Source: Halarsenatibacter sp964462585 (GTDB taxonomy: Bacteria; Bacillota; Halanaerobiia; Halanaerobiales; Halarsenatibacteraceae). Taken from it: 24,916 nucleotides of DNA. The stretch covers positions 1 to 24,916 of the forward strand of contig CAYXAK010000024.1 in the NCBI GenBank assembly GCA_964462585.1, in the 5' to 3' direction. A program made the translations under genes and the position numbers. The notes under the pieces were generated by a model. The model made no database searches, was not told the DNA's origin, and was given only the letters and a program-made list of their open reading frames with translations. Below are positions 14,919 to 23,227 of this stretch, one piece after another; positions within the stretch are counted from its first letter, which is position 1, and each line of letters starts with the position of its first letter.

Positions 14919-16628
14919 TCAGCCTGTAAACTCCTCCTTGGTCTTCTCGGCTCTGTGCAGGAGCTCATCTGCATGTTCAATACCCGTTCTGCTCTCACTT
15001 TCTCCACCCAGCATCCTGGCCAGCTCTTCCCGGCGTTCCTCCTCTGCCAGTTTCTCTATCTCCGTGGCCACGGTTTCGTTTTTACTGTCGGTCTCCTTCT
15101 CGATGTAGAAATGGCGGTCGGCCATACTGGCCAGCTGGGGCAGGTGGGTTATACATATCACCTGGCGCTGCCTGCTGATGCGGCCCAGCTTTCTGGCCAT
15201 CTTGATCGCCGTCTTGCCTCCCACACCGGCATCGACCTCATCGAAGATCATCGTCTGCACCTGATCATACCTGGCTATGATCGATTTGAAGGCAAGCATG
15301 ATGCGGGAGATCTCTCCACCCGATGCCACCTGATCGAGCGGTTTCAGCTCTGTGCCGGGATTCACGGCTATCAGAAATCTGATCCTGTCAAGTCCCCGTC
15401 GTGAGGGCTCTTCCAGTTTTTCCATCTCCACCTTGAATCTTGCCTCGGACAGGGCCAGATCCTGGAGCTCATCCTGGAGTTTTTCCTCCAGCTTCTCAGC
15501 CGCTCTCCTTCTCAGCTCGGATAGTTTTCCGGCTTTTTCCTCCAGTCCGGCCCGGGTTTTTTCTATGCTGGCCTCGATATCCGCCAGTTTTTCATCGAGT
15601 TCGGCCAGCTCTTTTCTCTCCTCCTGCAGATTCTCCCTGTAGGCCAGTATCTCTTCCACCGTCTCACCGTACTTGCGGCGGAGATTGTTGATCAGATCCA
15701 GGCGCTCTTCCAGCTCCTTGACCCGGCCGGGATCGAACTGCTGGTTTTCGTGATAATCCCGGAGCCGGTAACCCAGATCCTGCAGTGAATAATAGATGCT
15801 CTCAGCCAGCTCCTGTATCTCCTCCAGTTCTCCGTCATACCGGGCAATGCCATCGAGACTGGACTTGATCTCGCCCATCCTGTCCAGAATGGCATTATCC
15901 TCGTATTCGCTGCCATTTATCCGCTCTCCTGCTCTGCCCGTAACCTCATAAATTTCCTCACTGTTATTCAGGCGCTTTAATTCCCTTTCCAGCTCCTCTA
16001 TCTCGCCCTCTTCCAGCCCTGCTTCATCTATCTCGTCGATCTGGTATTCGATTATATCCAGCCGCCGGGCCCTGTCGCTCTCACGGCGGGAAAGCTCCTG
16101 CCGGCGCTTATTTAGCTCGGTGAGCTTCTCGTAACTCTCCTCAACTTCAGCCCGGAGCTTCTGACCTTCAGGGGGCAGAAGCTCATCGACTATGCCTGTA
16201 TGGCTGGAGCTGTCGAGCAGATTCTGATGCTCATGCTGTCCGTGAATATCGACCAGATACTGGCTTATCTCCCTGATCAGCCACAGGGGGACCATCTGGC
16301 CGTTTATGCGGCATCTGTTTCTGCCGCTGCGGCGGATCTCCCTGGAGATTAAAAGCGACTCGGGATCGGGTTCGACGCCTGCCCCGGAGATCAGCTCGTT
16401 GATCTCCTCCGCCTGGTTCAGATAATAGCTGGCCTCTATATAAGCTGAATCCTTGCCATCCTTTATGGCATCTGTGCTGGCTCTGCCGCCGAAGAGCATC
16501 TCCAGAGCCCCGATAATGACCGATTTGCCGGCACCTGTCTCACCTGTCAGTATATTGAGGCCACCGGCAAAGGAAATATTTATCTCATCGATTATGGCAA
16601 AATTTTTTAGCAGCAGATCCCCCAGCAT
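14919..16628 (-). CDS. recN: DNA repair protein RecN
   Basis: This 569-residue SMC-like ATPase acts early in double-strand break repair. It has an N-terminal Walker A GETGAGKS (residues 29-36), long Glu/Lys/Arg-rich coiled-coil segments between about 150 and 390, and a C-terminal ABC signature ASGGEISRIMLA followed by Walker B MIFDEVDAGVGG. The length is typical. The ATG follows GGGGGAG at about 8 nt. NadK lies 34 bp upstream. In many Firmicutes argR sits directly before recN; here it does not. The 115-bp spacer to spo0A contains no gene. Confidence 0.97.
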   Translation of the reverse strand: MLGDLLLKNFAIIDEINISFAGGLNILTGETGAGKSVIIGALEMLFGGRASTDAIKDGKDSAYIEASYYLNQAEEINELISGAGVEPDPESLLISREIRRSGRNRCRINGQMVPLWLIREISQYLVDIHGQHEHQNLLDSSSHTGIVDELLPPEGQKLRAEVEESYEKLTELNKRRQELSRRESDRARRLDIIEYQIDEIDEAGLEEGEIEELERELKRLNNSEEIYEVTGRAGERINGSEYEDNAILDRMGEIKSSLDGIARYDGELEEIQELAESIYYSLQDLGYRLRDYHENQQFDPGRVKELEERLDLINNLRRKYGETVEEILAYRENLQEERKELAELDEKLADIEASIEKTRAGLEEKAGKLSELRRRAAEKLEEKLQDELQDLALSEARFKVEMEKLEEPSRRGLDRIRFLIAVNPGTELKPLDQVASGGEISRIMLAFKSIIARYDQVQTMIFDEVDAGVGGKTAIKMARKLGRISRQRQVICITHLPQLASMADRHFYIEKETDSKNETVATEIEKLAEEERREELARMLGGESESRTGIEHADELLHRAEKTKEEFTG

Positions 16629-16662
16629 AATAAGCTCTCCCCCGCGGAGTATTTTTGGGCTT

Positions 16663-17529
16663 TTAAAATGTTCCCAGCTTCATCTTCTCCCTGAGTATGC
16701 GGTAAAAATTTCTGCCCGGAAAATTCACCATCCTCACACTGTAGCTGGATTTCTTCAGTATGATCTCATCGCCATCGATCAGTGTATGATCACATCTGCC
16801 GTCGGTGCTTATCTTGATATAGCCGGTCTTGATACCCACCTCAACGCTAACCCGCTCCTCGCCTCTGATAACCATCGGTCTTATGTAAAGATTGTGGGGG
16901 CAGATCGGTGTCAGCAGCATGACATCCAGCTCGGGGTTTATGATGGGGCCGCCGGCAGAAAGAGAATAGGCCGTAGAACCTGTTGGCGTGGAGGCTATCA
17001 TCCCATCACCCTGATAGCCGGCTATATATTCATCATCGATATAGAAATCAAGATTTATGAGGTTCTGATTATCTCCCCGGGATATCACGACATCGTTGAG
17101 CCCATGACAGTGGTATATCTCCTCTCCCTCCCGCAAAACAACAGCCTCTATCATCATTCTCTCCGCTGTGGAAAAATTGCCGGAGAGGAGATCATCAGCA
17201 GCTTCCAGCAGCGTCTCGGATTCTATCACGGTCATAAAACCCAGGCTGCCGGCATTTACCCCCAGCAGGGGTATATCAGTGCCGCAGAACCTGCCGGCGG
17301 TGCGCAGCATGGTGCCATCACCGCCGAATATGACCGCATAATCCGCTTCCGCCCGCAGCTCACCGAGTTCCGCCCTTCTGTCGGGGCGGTTGAGGATGTC
17401 AGCCGCCCCCGCTTCCACCAGACAGGGCACGGATCTCTCCTCCATGAACTGCAGAAATCTGCGGGCCAGGCTGACCGCCTGTTCCTTCTCAGTGTTGACA
17501 ATGATGCCCAAAGTAGGAATAGAAATCAA
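16663..17529 (-). CDS. nadK: NAD kinase
   Basis: This enzyme phosphorylates NAD to NADP in the cytoplasm. The diagnostic GGDGT is at residues 69-73, and the second family motif appears as HGLNDVVISRG, followed by GDGMIASTPTGSTAYSLSAGGP. The length is 288 residues if translation starts at the TTG at 17529. No ATG is available: an in-frame TAG (the tlyA stop) lies six bases upstream of that TTG. An AAGGGG sequence abuts the TTG, too close for normal use, while an ATT three codons in (17520) has better spacing, so the true start is uncertain by a few residues. It sits 6 bp after tlyA. Confidence 0.95.
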   Translation of the reverse strand: MISIPTLGIIVNTEKEQAVSLARRFLQFMEERSVPCLVEAGAADILNRPDRRAELGELRAEADYAVIFGGDGTMLRTAGRFCGTDIPLLGVNAGSLGFMTVIESETLLEAADDLLSGNFSTAERMMIEAVVLREGEEIYHCHGLNDVVISRGDNQNLINLDFYIDDEYIAGYQGDGMIASTPTGSTAYSLSAGGPIINPELDVMLLTPICPHNLYIRPMVIRGEERVSVEVGIKTGYIKISTDGRCDHTLIDGDEIILKKSSYSVRMVNFPGRNFYRILREKMKLGTF

Positions 17530-17535
17530 CCCCTT

Positions 17536-18357
17536 CTAAAGCTTGCTCTGTGCCTTCTCCACTGTTCTCTCTATCATCTCATCCGTTATACCGCACCGCT
17601 TATTTGAGTCAGCAGCGGTGCCAAAGACGCTGTAGAGCAGGTATTCTATATTCTGCGATTTGCCCCCTGTGATCGGTGAGGGGATCAAACCTTCAGGGCT
17701 GAGATTATTTTCCCGGGCCATCTCCACAATATCGGTTATCACCCTGATATGCACCGCGGGATCCCTGACGATACCGCCCTCCTGAACATTTTCCGGTCCG
17801 GCCTCAAACTGGGGCTTTATCAGGCTTATCATCCCAGCACCTTCTTTCATAAACTGCACCGCCACCGGAATTATCAGCGAGAGGGAGATAAAGGAGACAT
17901 CTATCGTCACCAGGTCGAATTCAACCTCGATATCTTCGGGCTGGAGATAGCGAAAATTGGTCTGCTCCATCACCGTCACCCGCCCGTCCTGCCTCAGCTT
18001 CCAGGCCAGCTGATTTGTGCCGCTGTCCACGGCATATACCTCACTGGCCCCGCCCTGCAGCAGACAGTCGGTAAAACCCCCTGTGGAGGAGCCGACATCA
18101 AGTACCACTCTGCCCTCAGTGTCCACCTCAAATTTTTCCAGGGCTTCTTTTAGCTTTTTGCCTCCTCTGCTGACAAAGCGCTGTTTTTCCTCAACATCAA
18201 TATCGGCATCAACGGAGACTTCAGTGCCGGCTTTATCTATCAATTCTTGATCCACTCTCACTTCTCCTGCCATAATTGCCCTTTTGGCTTTGCTGCGCGA
18301 GGAAAAATATCCCCTGCTGGCCAGCAGTTTGTCGAGCCGCATCTTATCGGTGCTCAT
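17536..18357 (-). CDS. tlyA: TlyA family rRNA 2'-O-methyltransferase / hemolysin A
   Basis: This 273-residue protein has an N-terminal S4 RNA-binding domain (MRLDKLLASRGYFSSRSKAKRAI, read in two parts; about residues 6-65). An FtsJ/RrmJ-type methyltransferase domain with SAM motif DVGSSTGG (87-94) follows, with DLVTIDVSFISL further on. Family members methylate rRNA in ribosomes, although older annotation calls them hemolysins. The ATG follows GGGGAGA at about 6 nt. It lies between dxs (18 bp upstream) and nadK, as in many Firmicutes, so function in the housekeeping cluster is conserved by position. Actual rRNA target sites cannot be told from sequence. Confidence 0.94.
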   Translation of the reverse strand: MSTDKMRLDKLLASRGYFSSRSKAKRAIMAGEVRVDQELIDKAGTEVSVDADIDVEEKQRFVSRGGKKLKEALEKFEVDTEGRVVLDVGSSTGGFTDCLLQGGASEVYAVDSGTNQLAWKLRQDGRVTVMEQTNFRYLQPEDIEVEFDLVTIDVSFISLSLIIPVAVQFMKEGAGMISLIKPQFEAGPENVQEGGIVRDPAVHIRVITDIVEMARENNLSPEGLIPSPITGGKSQNIEYLLYSVFGTAADSNKRCGITDEMIERTVEKAQSKL

Positions 18358-18375
18358 CGAAATCTCCCCATAATC

Positions 18376-20250
18376 TCATCTGTATTCCTCTCTGATTCTG
18401 GCCGCTATCCCCTCAGCATCGAGGCCGTAGCTGCTGCGCATACGGTTTTGATCTCCATGTCTGACAAACTCATCGGGCACGCCGACATTTATTATCCTGT
18501 CAGGCAGCACGGTACCGGCTGAAATACATTCCTCCAGCACATGGCTGCCAAAACCACCGGCCCTCACATTCTCCTCCGCCGTGAGAAGAAGATCGTGTTC
18601 CTCAATCAGATCGGGCAGCCTCCGGTCTAAAGGTTTGATAAATCTGGCATCGAAGACTGTGGTAGAGATGCCATCTTCATCCTCCAGAAGCCCGGCTGCT
18701 CTGAGGGAGGGATAGACCATAGATCCCGCGGCCACTATGAGGATATCGTCTCCTTCTCGCAGAAGTTCTCCCTCACCTTCGGGAATGGTCCGGGGCCTTT
18801 CGGGAATATCGACACCCTCACCCTCTCCCCGTGGATATCTGATGGCCGCAGGTGATTCCAGCTCATAGGCGGTCCAGAGCAGGCGCGCCAGTTCAGCTTC
18901 ATCCCGGGGGGCCATCACCGTAAGATTGGGAACGGCCCGCAGAAAGGAGATGTCGAAAAGTCCCTGGTGTGTCTCACCATCACCGCCGACAATACCCGCT
19001 CTATCCACACCTATTATCACGGGCAGATCCTGCAGGCAGATATCGTGGATGACCTGATCGTATCCGCGCTGGAGAAAGGTGGAGTAGATCGAGACCACCG
19101 GCCGCATACCTCCCCGGGCCAGGCCGGCACTGAAGGTGAGGGCATGCTGTTCGGCTATGCCCACATCGTAAAAGCGGTTGGGAAATCTATCGGCGAATAT
19201 CTCCAGGCCGGTTCCCGCCGGCATGGCGGCTGTTATGCCCGCTATCCGGATGTCATGTTCGCCCAGATCCTTCAGTGTCTCACCGAATACTCTGCTGTAG
19301 GTGGGATGGCTGCGGGATCTAAGCTGCTCGCCGTTCTCGATCTTGAAGGGGCTGACACCGTGAAAATCACAGGGCCTGTCCTCGGCCGGGCAGTAGCCCC
19401 TGCCCTTGACGGTGGCGGCGTGGATCATAACGGGTCCTTCTATCTTATCGGCCTGCTCGAATACCTTTCTCAGGGCCTGAATATTGTGGCCCGGCACGGG
19501 GCCGAGATAGGTAAAGCCCATCTCCTCGAATATCATTCCGGGCACCATCATCTGTTTTACGCTGTCTTTGGCCCTGTCCATTGTGCGGGAGACGCCGCTG
19601 CCTATGCCCGGGATGGAATCTAATATATCCCGCACATCATCCGAGAGTTTGCGCAGGTTAGGATCTGTCCGCAGGCGTGAGAGATAGCCGGAAAGTGCTC
19701 CCACGTTCTGAGAGATCGACATCTCATTGTCATTGAGAACCACCTTAATATCAGCTCCCACATCACCGGCATGATTTAGTCCCTCCAGGGCCATCCCCCC
19801 TGTGATGGCACCATCGCCTATGATACAGTAGATCTTCTCCTGGCTGCCGCGGTGATCCCGGGCTCTGGCCAGCCCCAGCGCCGAGGATATGGAAGTGCTG
19901 CTGTGGCCGGTATTTATGATATCATGCTCGCTCTCCTCCCGTTTGGGAAATCCGCTCAGCCCACCTTCCTGTCTGATTGTCGACATCCGATCCTTTCTGC
20001 CCGTCAGAACTTTATGGGGATAGCTCTGATGTCCGACATCCCAGATTATCTTATCCTGGGGGCTGTTCAGATGTCTGTGCAGGGCCACCGTCAGTTCAAC
20101 CACACCGAGGTTTGAGGCCAGATGGCCTCCGGTCTCTGAGACGGTATCGATCAGATAATCGCGCAGCTCCCCGGCCAGATCCTCCAGTTCTTCATCCTCA
20201 AGCTCATTTAAATCTTCAGGTCCTTCTATTCTATCCAGCAGTTCAGTCAT
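18376..20250 (-). CDS. dxs: 1-deoxy-D-xylulose-5-phosphate synthase
   Basis: This 624-residue TPP enzyme condenses pyruvate and glyceraldehyde 3-phosphate, the entry step of the MEP isoprenoid pathway. Visible landmarks are H43 in GGHLASNLG, the TPP/Mg motif GDG at 145-147 ending at ND 173-174, the catalytic glutamate in DVGIAEQHALTFSAG, and the transketolase C-terminal domain. The length is normal. It follows ispA by 25 bp, so the same transcript would supply the synthase for DMAPP/IPP chain elongation. The ATG at 20250 follows GGAGGAGAG. The neighbouring genes suggest constitutive housekeeping expression. Confidence 0.97.
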   Translation of the reverse strand: MTELLDRIEGPEDLNELEDEELEDLAGELRDYLIDTVSETGGHLASNLGVVELTVALHRHLNSPQDKIIWDVGHQSYPHKVLTGRKDRMSTIRQEGGLSGFPKREESEHDIINTGHSSTSISSALGLARARDHRGSQEKIYCIIGDGAITGGMALEGLNHAGDVGADIKVVLNDNEMSISQNVGALSGYLSRLRTDPNLRKLSDDVRDILDSIPGIGSGVSRTMDRAKDSVKQMMVPGMIFEEMGFTYLGPVPGHNIQALRKVFEQADKIEGPVMIHAATVKGRGYCPAEDRPCDFHGVSPFKIENGEQLRSRSHPTYSRVFGETLKDLGEHDIRIAGITAAMPAGTGLEIFADRFPNRFYDVGIAEQHALTFSAGLARGGMRPVVSIYSTFLQRGYDQVIHDICLQDLPVIIGVDRAGIVGGDGETHQGLFDISFLRAVPNLTVMAPRDEAELARLLWTAYELESPAAIRYPRGEGEGVDIPERPRTIPEGEGELLREGDDILIVAAGSMVYPSLRAAGLLEDEDGISTTVFDARFIKPLDRRLPDLIEEHDLLLTAEENVRAGGFGSHVLEECISAGTVLPDRIINVGVPDEFVRHGDQNRMRSSYGLDAEGIAARIREEYR

Positions 20251-20275
20251 GGTATCTCTCCTCCTGCAAATTTTC

Positions 20276-21157
20276 TCAGTGCTGCCGTCTCTCTATAAAA
20301 TCGACAAGCTCTATGAGCGTATGGGCTCTATCCCCGAAGTGCTCCAGAGCCTCCCGGGCACTGGAGGCCGCTTCTTCCGCCCGGCGGCGGGATTCTTCCA
20401 GACCTAAAAGTGAGGGATATGTCGATTTTTCCCGGGCCTCATCCTGGCCGACCTCTTTGCCCAGCATCTCCTCGTCCCCCACTACATCAAGTATATCATC
20501 AACAATCTGAAAAGTCAGCCCCAGATTCCGAGAAAAGTCATCAAGAATTTTCCATTCCTCCCTGCTGTGTTCACTGCAGAGAACACCGCCCAGGATGGCA
20601 GCCCGGAAGAGCTGACCTGTTTTGGCGGCGTGTATCCTCTTCAGCTCTTCCAGATCGACTTTTCTGTCCTCGGCCTCTAGATCCATGACCTGGCCTCCGA
20701 CCATACCGCCGGGGCCGGCCGCTCCGGCCAGAAGATCGACCAGCTCCACTCTGGTCTCTGCCGGCAGATCTAACTCACCTATCAGCTCAAAGGCCATGGA
20801 CTGCAGGGCATCTCCTGCCAGCACTGCCATACCCTCGCCGAAGACCAGATGGTTGCACTTCTTTCCCCGGCGCAGTTCGTCATCATCCATGGCGGGAAGA
20901 TCATCGTGAATGAGTGAATAGGTATGAATAAACTCAAGGGCTGCCCCGTAAGTGCGAGCAGCCCCGAGATCTCCCTCCAGCATATCACAGATGAGCATGG
21001 TCAGTATGGGCCTGATCCTCTTGCCCCCGGCCAGGAGTGTGTGGGAGATACATTCTTTGAGGCGGGTATGCATCTCCCATTGAGCCATAAGCTCCTCCAG
21101 ATAAGCATCGAACCGTGCAGCTCTATCCTTTATCTCCTGTTCTATATCATCCTGCAA
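20276..21157 (-). CDS. ispA: Polyprenyl synthetase, likely farnesyl (or geranylgeranyl) diphosphate synthase
   Basis: This 293-residue prenyltransferase joins IPP units onto allylic diphosphates. The first aspartate-rich motif HDDLPAMDDDELRRG and the second motif DDILD (near residue 225) are intact, along with GGKRIRP near the N terminus. The length and the dxs neighbour favour farnesyl diphosphate synthase. The only sensible start is a TTG (21157-21155), preceded by GGGAGG at 8 nt; no ATG is available in frame nearby. The usual upstream xseB gene is missing; instead a redox gene ends 24 bp upstream, so the housekeeping block may be read from a redox operon promoter. Confidence 0.95.
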   Translation of the reverse strand: MQDDIEQEIKDRAARFDAYLEELMAQWEMHTRLKECISHTLLAGGKRIRPILTMLICDMLEGDLGAARTYGAALEFIHTYSLIHDDLPAMDDDELRRGKKCNHLVFGEGMAVLAGDALQSMAFELIGELDLPAETRVELVDLLAGAAGPGGMVGGQVMDLEAEDRKVDLEELKRIHAAKTGQLFRAAILGGVLCSEHSREEWKILDDFSRNLGLTFQIVDDILDVVGDEEMLGKEVGQDEAREKSTYPSLLGLEESRRRAEEAASSAREALEHFGDRAHTLIELVDFIERRQH

Positions 21158-21181
21158 TTTTATGGCCTCCCGGCAGTTCTG

Positions 21182-23227
21182 TTATTCTAATTCTTTATGC
21201 TTCCAGTCCAGGGCTCCAACAGGACAGGCTTCGATACATTCACCGCACTCATCACAGTCCACAGGTAGAGTGCCGGAGAAAGCTGCGTCTATATAGGTCT
21301 CATATCCTCTTTTCATGAAGCCCAGAAGATACTCATTTACAACCTCACGGCACATCTTGATGCAGATACCGCACTTCACACATTTGCCCCTGTCCATAAT
21401 TATCTCCGGATGGTCATTATTATAGCCGAAGTCCAGTTTTTCGTTGCCCTCAAAGTACTCGGGATCGGCTTCATAGGCTTCGGAGTGATCTCTGAGACCG
21501 CAGTCATTTTTGGCGGTGCAGCTGCATTCAAAGCAGCGCTCACCCTCTTTTTCCATATTCTCCGGAGAAATAGTTTCAGAGACTTCCTCAAAATCCTCGA
21601 CCCTTTCCTGCGGATCCCTGTGAGGCAGCTCGGCTCTCCTCTGATCTTCCGGCTCTTTTAGATATACAAGCTCATCTTCACCCAGTGACTGCCAGTGTCC
21701 CCTGGTCACATTGACCTGATAGGAATCTGAAAACTCCTCGTCGTTGAGAAAGCTGACGACATTCTCCGCAGCCTTTCTGGCCGCAGCCACAGCCTCCACA
21801 ACGGTAGCCGGTCCTGTCACACAGTCACCTGCGGCAAAGACATTTTCCTCGACCAGATGGCTGTCCTCGGCCACTGCCACATCATCCCAGTCATTTGTGG
21901 GGACACCTTCAGGTGGGATGGTATTCTGTCCTATGGCCGCTATGACGGTATCGGCCTCGACTTCAAATTCACTGTCCTCAATGGGAATAGGGCGCCTTCT
22001 GCCGGAAGCATCCGGCTCACCCAGCTCCATCTCAATGCATTCCAGTATGAGTTTGCCATCCTCTTCCCGCAGGCTTTTGGGCTGGCTGAGAAATTCAAAA
22101 TTGCAGCCTTCCTCTCTGGCTTCATCTATCTCTATCTGTTCAGCCGGCATCTGCTCTTCGGTGCGGCGGTAGTAGCAGTGGACATCCTCATCGGTGAGCC
22201 TCAGTGTGGAGCGAACACAGTCCATGGCGGTATTGCCGCCGCCGACAACTATCGTCTCACCGGGATCTTCCATCTCAAAGTCCTGCTTCGCCAGCTTCTC
22301 CAGATAATCTATACCGCCCCAGGCCAGCTCTTCACCTTCAGTTCTCATAGAACTGGGCTCCCAGCAGCCCACGGCGATTATCACCGCATCATAGTCCTCT
22401 TTCAGCTGTGAGAGTTCGATATCACTGCCCAGCTCCTGATCGCAGTGGATCTCCACTCCGTCCATCTCATAAAAATGGTTCAGCTCTTCATCAAGCTTAT
22501 CTTTGGGCAGACGGTAATTGGGTATACCGTAGCGCAGCATGCCCCCCGGTTCCTCTCTCTTTTCAAACACGTCAGATCCAATACCGGACATCCTCAGAAA
22601 ATAAGCAGCACCCAGACCGGCCGGGCCGGAACCGACTATGGCGACTTTTTCGCCGGTCAGATCTTCACGTGGTTCAACATATTCGTCATAGTGCATATCG
22701 GCAGCCAGACGCTTGAAATCGTTGATGGCCACGGCCTCTTCATCCTCTTTGACATTGCGCCGGCAGTCGTCCTCACAGAAGCGGGGACAGACCCTGCCTA
22801 TGCTCATGGGAAAGGGTATTCTCTTTTTGAGAATTTCCAGGGTTTTTTCGAAATCCCCCTCTCTGCCGGCCCGAACATATTCTTCCACATTGGCATGAGC
22901 CGGACAGGCTATTGTGCAGGGTGCCTCACAATCACCGGAATGCTCCGAGAGCAGCAGATCCAGTGCTGTTTTGCGCATATCCTTTACCTCGGGTGTGAAA
23001 GCTTCTATCTCCATATCGTCATGAATTTCGCTGGTGCAGGAGGGCTGCCACTGACCCGTTTCGGCATTTTTAACCACACAGACAAAACAGGAAGTATTTT
23101 CACTGAGCTCTCCATGATAGCAGAGTGTGGGTATCTCCACACCATTTTTCTGCGCTGCTTTCAGTATGGTCTGACCGGGTTCTACCTGATAGGTTTCTCC
23201 ATCTATTGTTAGACTAACTCTGGACAT
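21182..23227 (-). CDS. FAD-dependent NAD(P)H oxidoreductase (GltD/NfnB-like) with N-terminal [2Fe-2S] and C-terminal 2x[4Fe-4S] domains
   Basis: This 681-residue protein joins three modules. Residues 1-75 form a NuoG-type [2Fe-2S] domain with C36, C47, C50 and C64. Residues 90-520 form a glutamate-synthase-small-chain-like module with cluster cysteines 100/104/108 and 147/151/155, FAD motif GSGPAG at 199-204, and a second nucleotide motif GGGNTAMD. The C-terminal region has CX2CXC...C at 565-576 and two ferredoxin [4Fe-4S] motifs starting at C616 and C658. The ATG at 23227 overlaps the NuoF-like gene by 14 bp, so the two are subunits of one complex. The set resembles StnB of Sporomusa-type electron-bifurcating transhydrogenase. 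A glutamate synthase small subunit, formate dehydrogenase or hydrogenase partner is less likely, as no such partner is present in the window. Confidence 0.85.
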   Translation of the reverse strand: MSRVSLTIDGETYQVEPGQTILKAAQKNGVEIPTLCYHGELSENTSCFVCVVKNAETGQWQPSCTSEIHDDMEIEAFTPEVKDMRKTALDLLLSEHSGDCEAPCTIACPAHANVEEYVRAGREGDFEKTLEILKKRIPFPMSIGRVCPRFCEDDCRRNVKEDEEAVAINDFKRLAADMHYDEYVEPREDLTGEKVAIVGSGPAGLGAAYFLRMSGIGSDVFEKREEPGGMLRYGIPNYRLPKDKLDEELNHFYEMDGVEIHCDQELGSDIELSQLKEDYDAVIIAVGCWEPSSMRTEGEELAWGGIDYLEKLAKQDFEMEDPGETIVVGGGNTAMDCVRSTLRLTDEDVHCYYRRTEEQMPAEQIEIDEAREEGCNFEFLSQPKSLREEDGKLILECIEMELGEPDASGRRRPIPIEDSEFEVEADTVIAAIGQNTIPPEGVPTNDWDDVAVAEDSHLVEENVFAAGDCVTGPATVVEAVAAARKAAENVVSFLNDEEFSDSYQVNVTRGHWQSLGEDELVYLKEPEDQRRAELPHRDPQERVEDFEEVSETISPENMEKEGERCFECSCTAKNDCGLRDHSEAYEADPEYFEGNEKLDFGYNNDHPEIIMDRGKCVKCGICIKMCREVVNEYLLGFMKRGYETYIDAAFSGTLPVDCDECGECIEACPVGALDWKHKELE

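Noticed and set aside
16453..17607. 384-codon open frame on the plus strand opposite recN and nadK
   Set aside because: It lies antisense to two clearly recognised genes and its translation resembles no protein family. It is a by-product of codon bias; the same holds for the other long plus-strand frames.
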